Position numbers and translations under genes: made by a program. Under the pieces are notes generated by a model. It saw only the letters and a program-made list of their open reading frames with translations, had not been told where the DNA came from and searched no databases. 64,000 nucleotides of DNA from Symbiodinium natans. Its lineage: Eukaryota > Sar > Dinophyceae > Suessiales > Symbiodiniaceae. Of the stretch, positions 54,730-64,000 are shown piece by piece. The number at the start of each line of letters is the position of its first letter. Positions within the stretch are counted from its first letter, which is position 1. The DNA lies in the NCBI GenBank assembly GCA_905221605.1, contig CAJNDS010000157.1:62001-126000 (forward strand). The letters run 5' to 3'.

Positions 54730-56660
54730 CCAGTTCCTTTCGCCCGGCGGAGCGCCTCAAGCAGCCCCCAAACCTACTTTTTGTAGGCTATCCTCATCAA
54801 ACCCTGTATAGGCTTCTTCTCTTCTTCTTATCTTAGATACACCTGCCGTTTTTAGATATACCTAATTACTCAAAATTGGTCTTAAGGTAAACTCCAGCCC
54901 CCTTAAGGCCCTACAGGCCCTAAAGTGCCCGGCCAAGGCGGCGGAAGGCCTCTCCGAAGCGGAGGTGCTGGATTTTGGGACGCGGCTCGCCATTTAAGGG
55001 TTTAGGGTTTAGGGTTTAGGGTTTAGGGTTTAGGGTTTAGGGTTTAGGGTGGTTCTTTGGGCTTTGTGCGGCTTATTAGGCTTGGAGGGTTTAGAGGGCC
55101 ATCGTCCCTTAAATGAACTGGGCAACATAAACTGCTCGAAAAAGAGAGAGAGAGAGAGAGAGAAATTCGGGTTTTCAAAGGGCTAATGCGAAGTTAAGGT
55201 TGCAGTGAGGGCTCCTGCGGGTTTAGTGCCGACTGCCAGCGTACTTGCAGATGCACCAACTCATACGCCGTGCTGAAGCAACGAAGGGTCTAAAGCCCAT
55301 AAAGCAAAAAAACACCTCCTCCACAGAACGCCATATTCCCGAAAGCAGGTTGCGGACTCGCTTTCGAATAGCAGTGAGCGTACTACTCTGAAACTAGCAA
55401 GTGCAATACATAATCTCGTCAATTTTCCTATAAGAACTAGTAATGTTTCGAAAGAATTGGTAACAATAAATAGTTTGTGAATACCTGGAAGTCAGCAGTT
55501 AATCAGCAAGAGCTAACAATCCGCAGACCAATAACAAGTAACAAGTAACAACCGCTAGTGAGAAGCATCTCAAGAAATCGGTGCCCCGAGGCTCGGTATC
55601 CTGGCCTTCCTACTCCTCGTCGGCCTCGTGGGGGCTGCGACTGGGGCATTTAGGATTACGTTGCTTCGGGGTTTGAGATGTTCGGGGTTCAGGGGCTTCC
55701 AGTATGGCTTAAGCTTTGTTAGGGTGAAAGGTTCACCGGTTCGCCGGTCAGTGGGTGTAGATAAGGTAGATAGGGGATGTTGGGGTTCAGGGTTTGGAGG
55801 TTCCCTAAACTCTAAATCCTAAACCCTAAATCTTAAACCATAAAGCCTAAACCCCTAAATCTTAAACCCTAAATCCTAAATCCTTAACCCTAAATCCTAT
55901 ACCCTAAACCCTGAAACCCTAAATCCTGAGCCCTAAGCCCCAGCCCGGAGGTCATCGCCTGCACTGCGTCTGGGGGCCTGGCTCGGTGCTGGCCCCTGGG
56001 CGGTCAAGCACCCTAAACCACCCCAAGCCAGAACCCTAAACCCTAAACCCTTAGCCATCCTGGTCCCCTACTGTCTCAAATCCCTGTGATGCAAGTAGCA
56101 GGGTACAGGAGGTGGTAGGCAAGGCAAGAGTCTCAGAAGCCATTCTGGCGCGACGGAAGCATTCTCAAGGGCTTGTGGAATCTAGTAGGTAGGTTACAAA
56201 CCAGGACGAACCTTGAGGTACTTCTAAGCCCCCCTAAACCCTAAAACCCTAAACCCCAAAAACCTAAAACTCAACCCTGAAACCCTAACCCCAAAACCCA
56301 AAAAAGCCTGCTTGCTAAGCTCCTTGAGTCTTGCTGGGAAGGTTTTCAGATGTTCCAGAGGACAGCCAGAAGCCTTGAAGCCTTAAGGGTTTAGGGTCAA
56401 GGTTTTTGGGTTTTGGGTTTTGGGTATCCCTCCCCCACTCCCAACTCAGCCCTCCGATGTCCCCAAAATTCGGAAAAGCTGAGTTCGGGCAGGCTTTCTA
56501 GGTTCTAGGGGCCGAAGTTGGTGGGTTTTTTGGGGTTTAGGGTTAGGGCCGGGCATGCAGTTTCAGGCAGGCCTCAACTCAACACCGCTATTTCAACGTG
56601 AACATCCCATATCTTAAGCTCCCCAGCGAGGGGTTCACTGCGGAGATGACCTTGCAGGTG
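54730..56660 (+). CDS. Exon islands, unknown (possibly upstream exons of the flavocytochrome gene)
   Basis: 54938-54997 (AAEGLSEAEVLDFGTRLAI, TAA), about 55576-55650 (LGILAFLLLVGLVGAATGAF, a transmembrane-type segment), about 55943-56005 (EVIACTASGGLARCWPLGG), and about 56585-56657 (FNVNIPYLKLPSEGFTAEMT then LQ). CCCTAAA and CCGATAC variant repeats (54541-54600) lie between. Assignment to one gene is not proved. Confidence 0.33.
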
Positions 56661-56675
56661 CGTGAATTCATGCAG

Positions 56676-59600
56676 GGAACTAACCAAAGAGCGGGCGCTG
56701 GCACAGCTTTCTGCCGAAGGGAACGAAGACGGCCCCGTGCACATGTTCAGCAGGACGCTGGCCAGGTGGAACCTCCCTTGCAGGAACTGAAATTCACAAG
56801 ATGTCGTTAAAAACACAAAAGCCCTAAACCCTTAAATCCATGCCGTAAACCCTGAAACCCTAAAATCCATACCCTAAACCCTAAACCCTACAATCCATAC
56901 CCCAAACCCCAAACCCCAAACCCTAAACCCTAAACCCTAGGTTCAGGCCAGGGCCCATGCAGTGGTCACCGGCCAACAGCTTTGGCATCTTGGCGGTGCT
57001 GATCGCGCTGGTGGCCGCCTGCCTCCTCCCACAGGCGCCCTGCTTGAGTGTGCAAGGTTCTTTCGGGTTCAGGCTTTTGGGTTTGGGCTTTTGGGTTTAG
57101 GGTTTAGGGTTTAGGGTTTAGGGTTTAGGGTTTAGGGTTTATAGGGTTTAGGAAAGCCTAGGCAGCACATAGGTTAAGGTTTCGGATTTGTTGAGGCTTT
57201 GTTTGGGTGTGCGAGGGTAGAAGCCCCAAGCTTGTCCTCCGAAAGCACATCCAGAAACACCCACCCCCTGGTTCTTAGTAGGGAATGCGGGAATTCGGGC
57301 CCTATATTATATATACCCTTTAAGGGGTTATATAGGGTACTCTCATTCCCTCATTCCCTACTAAGAACCAGCCAGCCTATCGCAAGCAGACAGGCCATGA
57401 GATCCACCGGCATTGCCGTGGGCATCGCAGCCATGCTCACCATCGCGTAACCCAGCTCAGGGTTTAGGGTTTAGGGTTTAGGGTTTAGGGTTGAGGGTTT
57501 AGGGTTTAGGTTTAGGGTTTAAAATGTTCGTGGCTTTGAAAGTCGGCTAGGGAAGCCGTTCCGCTTAGACCCCCTGGTTCTTAGTAGGGAATGATGGAAT
57601 TAGGGGCCTATATATATATATATTTATACACACTCTTTACGGGATCATATAGGGTACCCTCATTCCCTCATTTCCCTACTAAGAACCAGCCAGAATTAGA
57701 GCAGAGGTGGTCCTACTTCAAGGGCGGTGTGCACGACGTGATGGGGATGACGCGGGAAGCTGCATGGCGCATCCACACCACCATTGGTACGCTGACCCTC
57801 ATCCTGGGCGTTGTGTTTCAGCTGAAAGTGTGACATCATCGACTTTGTTGAAAATGATAAAAAAAAGGTTTGTATGTTGAAAAAGCAGGTCTCTTGTTTT
57901 CTTGCGTACCTTTGTACCCAGGCCCTAAATGCGTCCAGACCGTCCCAAGGCTGTAAACCCCCAACATCCTGGACCCTAAACACCCTCAACCTTTTCAGGC
58001 TTAAACCCATATGACCTAAGGGGCACAGGGTCTGGAGGTTTCGGTTTTCCATCTCCTGCGTAAGGTCCATGGAGCAGTGGCTATCGCGAAGAAGGGAGAA
58101 GACGTCAGGCAGTTCCCTGGATGCTCTAGAAAGCACAATCATGTATGTAGTTGTTTTTTGTTTTTGTTTCTCTGTACTTTTGCTTATATGTGTATCGAGG
58201 TAACATGTGTATATGTCCGTAACAACATGCATACACGTGCAGACATATATGCATTTTTCTATATATATATATAGATTTGTTTATAGATGTTTTTCTATAT
58301 ATATATATATATGTGCATGTCGAATAACGCATGTACATGAGCACGTACGCCCTTCAGCGGACCTTGGCTCCAGGAACATCTTCTGGGTTCTGGGAATTCC
58401 GGCCGCGCTCTTGATGATCCTTGGGGTGGTACCGGCACCTTTCGTCCACTACGACAAGTTCAAGATCCTGCACTTCATCAGCATGTTGGGCTACATCGTG
58501 GCCATCATCCACATGGTGGCTCAGTAGTATGAGTAGGTAACCTTGAGCCTTTTTGGGTTCTTCTGCTCCCTTTATCCTTTAGCTCTCCTAGGATCCTGAA
58601 CCCTAAACCCTAAACCGTGAACCCTACTGGACAACTGAGATGGACCATGCGGTGAGCTTGCAAACCATCGCCTCCATTGCGGTGGCTGCCGGGAATGGCG
58701 TCGCCCTCCTGGCATTCATCCTGCAGAAGGTCTACACGAAGGTCCGGGGTTTAGGGTTTAGGGTTTAGGATTTGGGTTTTAGGGGTTCAGTTAAAGCATG
58801 CTCAGGAATTCGATGGCGTCACGGAACAGTAGCGTCAGGTCTCGGGATAGGGCCTACATTCTACATGTGCGTCCTGAGGCGAGCCATGGGAAGGTAACTG
58901 TGAAGAAGGCGGAACTTGTCAATGAGTCCTGCGGGCAGCACCTTTTCTTGACCATGCGCCTCGCAGGCATGCCCGTGAGCCCATGCACCATCATGTCCCC
59001 CCGGCCCCCCCAACCCTCAAAATATTCTCCCCTCCCTCCCCTCCCCTCAGCAGCTTCCGGCCACACAGTATGCCTCGACACTCCTCAGAAGTTTTCCGCC
59101 TTGGAATTCCGAGGTCCGTTCCCAACTTCAAATTCCGTCCCGGTCAGTGGGGCCACCTGGCAGTGGGCAAGGCATCGAAGGTGCCCCACCCCTTCACTCT
59201 GATTCCAGGGGAAGCCAGCGATGAAGTCAGGACGGCGTTGCGCAAACATCGATGTTCGAGTTTTGTGCTTGCAGCTTGCGGTTTGCACGGCCAGTGCCTC
59301 AGGATCTTCATGAAGATCAACAGGAGCGGCTTCACGTCCAAGATGGCAAAGCTTTGCAGCCCCGCCTGGGGCTTACATGATTGCACTCAGGTGACAGGAC
59401 ATGCGGGATCGGAGTGCCTCCTCCTCCCTGATACCTCAGCCCCGAACCCTAAACCCCGATTCGAATCAGAGCCGCCCGAGGATGCAACTCCCCCCACCAT
59501 GAAGCTCGAGGCCACGGGGGGGTTTGGCTGGATAGACGGAGGCCTCAGTAGCCCTCAACACCTGGGAAAAACCTCCTTTCGAGGCCGAGCTGTAAGGGCG

Positions 59601-62600
59601 AGGGTGTCGGAGTTTAGGGATAGAGGAATCATCATTTGCAACCCTCAACCTCAACCCTATAAGCCCGAAACCCTAAACCCTCTGTAAACCCTCTATAAAC
59701 CCTACGGCCTCCAAGCCCACAGCCCCAGGGCCCCTATCAACCCTCTGTAAACCCTAAACCCGACACCCCAAACCCGAAACCCGAAACCCTCAAAAAAGCC
59801 CTACACCCTCCAAGCCTACAGCTCCAGGGCCCCTACGGGAGCCCCTCGGTGCCGGCACCTGGAATGGAGCGGACGGTCTTCGTTCTGGGAGGTGCGCTTA
59901 GGTCGTCTTGGAGCTTAGGTTTAGGATTCTTGGCCCTAAACCCTAAACCCTAAACCCTAAACTCCAAACTCCTAAACCCTAAACCCTAAACCCTAAACCC
60001 TAAACCCCAAACCCCCAGGTGTTGGGATCACGCCTGGGCTCTCGTTGGCCAAAGCTGCAGCAGAGGCGGCCTCCGGAACAAAGGCAGGAAGCTGACTGGG
60101 TTTAGGGGTGTTGGGGCTGTTCAATCGCCCCGATTGCATTCAATCTTCTAAGTCCAGGCGACCCAGCCTCCTCTCCTGTTTCGACCTCTCCAGCCGAAAA
60201 GAGACGAGATTCCCCTAAACCCTGAACCCTCAACCCTAAACCCGAAGCCCAAACCCTAAACCCTTGGCACCCGCAGGTTGCGCTGCTCCTTGGAGGCACC
60301 AGGAGCAGCTCTCACTGTGAGTGCCATGTGAGTTGGGATGTTCCCCCGTATACTAGCAGTCCTTAGTTTAGGGTTTAGGGTTTAGGGTTTAGGGTTTAGG
60401 GTTTAGGGTTTAGGGTTTAGGGATTGTACCCCCAATTATAATCCCTATTAGGGACTGTTAAAGAATAAGGGGTGAACATCCCAACCTGCGAGCCCTAAAC
60501 CACCCCCTTGCCCCTGCATGCAAGCCCGACAGCAGCAGCTTGATCAGGCATAGGCTTGATGCTGACCTGGGGCTTCAATCCGAGGACTTCAGGGGCTTCT
60601 AGTCCACCCGATACGCGAGTAGAGCCCCCTAAACCCTAAACCCTAAACCCTAAACCCTAAACCCTAAACCCTAAACCCTAAACCCTAAACCCTAAACCCT
60701 AAACCCTAAACCCTAAACCCTAAACCCTAAACCCTAAACCCTAAACCCTAAACCCTAAACCCTAAAAACCCTAAACCCTAAACCCTAAACCCTAAACCCT
60801 AAACCCTAAACCCTAAACCCTAAACCCTAAACCCTAAACCCTAAACCCTAAACCCTAAACCCTAAACCCTAAACCCTAAACCAAACCTTCGGGGAGCTTT
60901 CGCAACGAAGGTTCTGGGCCCTGCGGAGTCTGGAGCTTTTAGACCGTGCCGCTCCTCTGCTGGTGCCTTGGGTCATTTAAGGAGTGTAGGGGTTTTGGTA
61001 TGTTTAGGTCTTAGAGGGAAAGGCTTTTTCAGGCCTTATAGGGTTTAGGTATGTTTAGGTTTTATAGGGTTTAGGTATGATTCAGGTCTTACAGGGTTCA
61101 GGATTGTTAGGCCTTATAGCGTTAAGGTATGTTTAGGTCTTGCAGGGCTTCGGTATTTTCGATATGTTTACGCCTTGTAGGGTTTCGGGATGTTTAGGTC
61201 TTACGAGGGGGCGGAAGCCCCTTCAAAAGTGCACTACAAGTTATTCGAAAGTGGATGAAGTAGGTTGTAGGTTTGGAGTTGGGGGGGGGGGGGGGGGGGA
61301 ACTGCCCTCATCGGGATTGACTCCGAGAAGTTGGGGACAGCTCAATCCCTGCAATCCGATGCACCCAGAAAGCCCAAGAAAGGGCGAATCGAATTCCTGT
61401 CGAGCGTTTAGGGTTTAGGGTTTAGGAATTTAGGGTTTAGGAGTGACTGAGGCCTTGCGCCTGAGGGCATTGGAGACGGCTTAGGGTTCATGGGGCTCAA
61501 ATCAGGCCGAAGCTGAGCCCTGTACCCTAAACCCCAAACCCCAAACCCTAAACCCTAAACCCTAAACCCTAAACCCTACCCCCACAATGCCAGAATCAGG
61601 AGCCGCACCTGGATGCGGAGAACAGCGTTGTTCGATTGAATGGTGCGGGCCTGAAGGTTTTCTCGGGTTTTGTATGGTTGGGCGGCTCCGTGTAGATTTT
61701 CAGGGCTTCAGGGGCTTCGGGTTTTCGGCGTGCCGAACACAAAACCCAGGGAAGTTGGTGTGGTGACAAGCTGCAGAAAGACGCTTGCTTCTGAACCTCT
61801 GAGGCTGAGCAATTTGAATATGTGCCGTAGCAACAAGCGGCACATTTTTTTTGGTGACCGTTCGACATCTTACTTGCTGTGAGACCTTTTTTTTAGCAGC
61901 GAACTCTTTACTTCCTCTTTGAAACAAAACAGGGCGATCCGGGGACCCCCGAGTTCAGAGCGCCAATGGGTCTTTTCTTGTGGCACTGTGTCTGGCAGGT
62001 GCGGGCACTCAAGAAAGCCAAAGAGGCGCAGGGCTTCGGGGTGCAAGAGTTGGCTGAAGAGTTGAGGTTTAGGGTTTGGGGTTCAGGGTTTAGGGTTTAG
62101 GGTTGAGGAATGCCCCGGCTGTTCATGCAGCGCCAGGCGACGGCGACATGCCGCTGAAAGCCAAGTATGGTTCTGAGGACTCCCCCCCCCCACCGGGTTT
62201 GGGGGTTCAAGGGGGTGTGCTTCTGAAAAGGCAACCCCCCCCCCCCCCTTTCCAAGAAACCCCTAAACCCTAAACCCCAAACCCTAAACCCCAAACCCTA
62301 AACCCTAAACCCCTGAACCCGATAGCCCTATAACCCTACGTCCCATGCCATGGTTGTTTAGGTTCTTACGCGTTCTCGGCTTAGGGCTTTGGAGGCCGAG
62401 GCAGATCCCAGGCCCAAGTCCCCAGGCAGCTCCAGATAGGGTTTTTAGGGTTTAGGGTTTTTAGGGTTTAGGGTTTTTAGGGTTTAGGGTTTTTAGGGTT
62501 TGGGGTGTAGGGTGAACCCCAAACCCTACAGCCTTCTGGCTATTCGGGAGCCATGGACTTAGTGCCTTGAAGGGAATATCGTTATGCAGGGTGCCGAAGG

Positions 62601-63881
62601 CCCTTCTCCCCACGAAGAAGCCCGTAACCAGTAAACCTCAAACCCCAAGCCCCAAACCCCCAACCCTAAACCCTAAACCCTAAACCCCAAACCCTAAACC
62701 CTAAAGCCTAGCACGACCGGAGGATGTCGGAGCATGGCTTGAAGCGGTGGGCTCGCAGTATGTCAAGAGTGGCGTCAAACACGCAGCTCAGCTGAAGTGG
62801 TTTGGGGTTTAGGGTTTTGGGTTTGGGGTTTTGGGTTTGGGGTTTAGGGGCTTAGGGGGTTTCGGGCTTGCGGTTTGCCATTCCGACGTTTGGGGCTTAA
62901 TCATCAGTTCATAACATACACACCCTGCTACTTGTACCTTTGCCGTACTTTTTAAACACATCGGCATGGGGATATCGAATAGTAGTGGGTCATCTCTGTG
63001 CTCCAGGTGCAGTGCGTTCTTGTGTGGAGGCCCGGAATGAAACAAGTCTCCCCATCGTCCAAGTCGAAAACAGCCCCCCAAACCCCAAACGCTAAACTCC
63101 AAACCTTAAGCCCCCAAACCCCCAAACCCTAAACCCCAAGACCCCAAACCTTAAACCCTTGAACCCCTTAACCCTAAAACCCTAAACCCCAAACCCTTAA
63201 ACCCTAAACCCCCAACCCTAAACCCCTTAAACCCCTTAAACCCTAAACACTAAACCCTAAAGCCCAAAACCCTAAACCCTTGCACTTTCCCTTCGGCAGC
63301 CCCTTGTCTTAGGGATTGTTTGGGAATAGTTTTTAATTTTTGCGTGCTGTAATTCCTAAGAAGCAGCTAAAATCACAATTGTTGCTAGGGTCTCCAAGTT
63401 CAGTATAGTTGTAACCCTAACCCTAAACCCTAAACCCTAAACCCTAAACCCTAAACCCTAAACCCTAAACCCTAAACCCTAAACCCTAAACCCTAAACCC
63501 TTGCAGCCCTGAGGCCATGGTCTTCATTTGCGGCCCTCCCGGCCTCGCCGAGTCGGCCAAGGCCCCGCTGCGAGCATTTTGGGGGAGTTTGGGGTTTAGG
63601 GGTTTGGGGTTTAGGGTTTGGGTTTTAGGGTTTGGAGTTTAAGGGTTTGGGGTTTAGGGCTTAGGATGGCTTAGGGTTTAGGGTTTAGGGTTAGGGTTTG
63701 TGGTTTAGGATCAATATGTCCGGGGGGGAGGTGGGTGGTTGCCGGTGTTTCGTGCATGTGGATGTGTGCACAGGGTGTACGTCCCTTGACGCAGGCTGCG
63801 GCAAAGCGCTCGGCCGGAGGCCTGTCGTGGCACGTGCACGTGGAGGAGCTTTCTTGGGGGAAGCGTGGTGTGGGTGTTTAA
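56676..63881 (+). CDS. Ferric reductase / NADPH oxidase (FRE/NOX) family flavocytochrome, about 24 exons
   Basis: This membrane oxidoreductase family passes electrons from NAD(P)H through FAD and two hemes across a membrane. Membrane part: 56676-56783, 56947-57056 (NSFGILAVLIALVAACLL), 57221-57270, 57376-57446, 57543-57576, 57690-57827 (AAWRIHTTIGTLTLILGVVF), 58038-58119 (VFHLLRKVHGAVAIA), 58358-~58518 (FKILHFISMLGYIVAIIHMV, two His 13 apart, typical heme ligands) and 58640-58741. FAD part: 58879-58966 (ESCGQHLFLTMRL), 59089-59230 (FRPGQWGHLAV, then HPFT) and 59303-59390. NAD part: 59822-59891 (GPYG, ERTVFVLGG), 60019-60083 (VGITPGLSL; GGVGITP spans the junction in phase), 60277-60327, 60897-60962, 61328-61405, 61452-61478, 61999-62066, 62108-62177, ~62395, 62712-62799, 63507-63561 (EAMVFICGPPGLAESAK) and 63795-63881 (SAGGLSWHVHVEELSW, stop TAA). 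GT, GC and GA donors occur. An insertion of roughly 100 residues sits between GGVGITP and CGPP. Substrate (ferric iron or oxygen) is undetermined. Confidence 0.78.
57271..57375 (+). mobile_element. Introner-like TIR element acting as an intron (copy 1)
   Basis: The intron begins GTTCTTAGTAGGGAATG and ends CATTCCCTACTAAGAACCAG followed by CCAG; the ends are an inverted repeat around an AT-rich loop (CTATATTATATATACCC). Donor GT and acceptor AG lie within the inverted ends. The flanking exons join in phase 0. Confidence 0.75.
57577..57689 (+). mobile_element. Introner-like TIR element acting as an intron (copy 2)
   Basis: Same family as the element 200 bp upstream: GTTCTTAGTAGGGAATG ... CCCTACTAAGAACCAG, preceded like copy 1 by ACCCCCTG. 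Exons 57543-57576 and 57690-57827 join in phase 0 if the first of two adjacent CCAG acceptors is used; copy 1 fits best with the second. Confidence 0.72.
59707..59836. repeat. Duplicated intron-exon junction before the GPYG exon
   Basis: A 30-base stretch (CCTCCAAGCC.ACAGC.CCA then GGGCCCCTA) occurs at 59707-59736 and 59807-59836 with three differences. Only the second copy continues into the GPYG-coding exon. Confidence 0.7.
60333..60484. mobile_element. Hairpin element family A split by a TTTAGGG array
   Basis: The ends TTGGGATGTTCCCCC and GGTGAACATCCCAA and the inner CTAGCAGTCCTTAG / AGGGACTGTTA are those of family A. In the middle, from about 60363 to 60421, lie eight TTTAGGG units absent from the six other copies. 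Confidence 0.82.
60627..60884. repeat. Long CCCTAAA array in a flavocytochrome intron
   Basis: About 36 CCCTAAA units, one with extra A residues (CCCTAAAAA), end 12 bases before the AG acceptor of exon 60897-60962. Confidence 0.97.
63303..63408 (+). mobile_element. Introner-like element (second copy), in a flavocytochrome intron
   Basis: Homologous to intron 3 of the DUF3052-like gene (32649-32763), sharing GCTAGGGT and CCAAGTTCAGTATAG. Here it is followed by a CCCTAAA array (63413-63500) before exon 63507. Confidence 0.65.
63413..63500. repeat. CCCTAAA array before the CGPP exon
   Basis: About 12 CCCTAAA units end in CCCTTGCAG, the acceptor of the exon coding EAMVFICGPPG. Confidence 0.95.
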
Positions 63882-64000
63882 GGGTTGAGGGTTTTAGGGG
63901 GGGGTGTCTACAGTACAGCTTGTAGTACTCTGCTCACTATGATGACAGCCCTGTCTTTGATAATGTTCGTGAAAATTTTTCAGAGGGATTTAAGGGCCAC

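Overview
The window reads as nuclear DNA of a dinoflagellate, probably of the Suessiales type (Symbiodiniaceae or Polarella); the lineage is inferred. The signs are: interspersed TTTAGGG/CCCTAAA arrays, often inside introns; almost all recognisable coding sequence on the + strand; very short exons in long introns; GT, GC and GA splice donors with AG acceptors; a decayed spliced-leader sequence just upstream of an intronless gene; and a Met/Ala/Lys-rich protein tail. Most long open frames are artefacts of low-complexity DNA. The real coding signal is mainly a series of 30-150 bp exon islands between repeat arrays, many of which join in consistent phase.

Layout. 0.2-8.3 kb: the 3' two thirds of an ELP3 gene (Elongator catalytic subunit), about sixteen exons. 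8.7-15.6 kb: exon islands, including a small basic coiled-coil gene ending at 15583, a 33-bp tandem/inverted repeat and a poly-C tract. 16-20 kb: minus-strand coding-like stretches and terminal-type + strand exons. 20.4-22.5 kb: an intronless ankyrin-repeat gene with a relict spliced leader. 23.8-24.7 kb: an intronless enoyl-CoA hydratase family gene. 25-32 kb: exon islands, TG repeats, a GC-rich minisatellite and hairpin elements. 32.1-33.0 kb: a complete four-exon gene for a DUF3052-like small protein. 33.8-37.6 kb: more exon islands. 38.1-39.7 kb: a two-exon gene for a secreted iron/cobalamin-binding-type protein. 40-45.5 kb: an exon-dense region of unknown genes. 46.3-46.9 kb: a YchJ-domain protein with a plastid-type leader. 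49.1-51.4 kb: a JmjC/cupin-8 gene. 52.1-52.6 kb: two helicase-motif exons. 53.1-54.2 kb: a secreted cysteine-rich protein. 56.7-63.9 kb: a ferric reductase/NADPH oxidase-type flavocytochrome whose chain of some 24 exons can be followed largely in phase to its stop codon.

The most interesting signal is how the introns are built. Telomere-type arrays sit inside introns and sometimes supply the splice donor (G|GTTTAGGG). Short elements with terminal inverted repeats coincide with whole introns. One intron sequence recurs in two unrelated genes. Hairpin elements recur across the window, one of them split by a telomere-type array. Together these suggest introner-like intron gain and telomeric repeat insertion. 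An iron/B12-binding-type protein and a ferric-reductase-type enzyme both occur here, but dinoflagellate neighbours need not be functionally linked.
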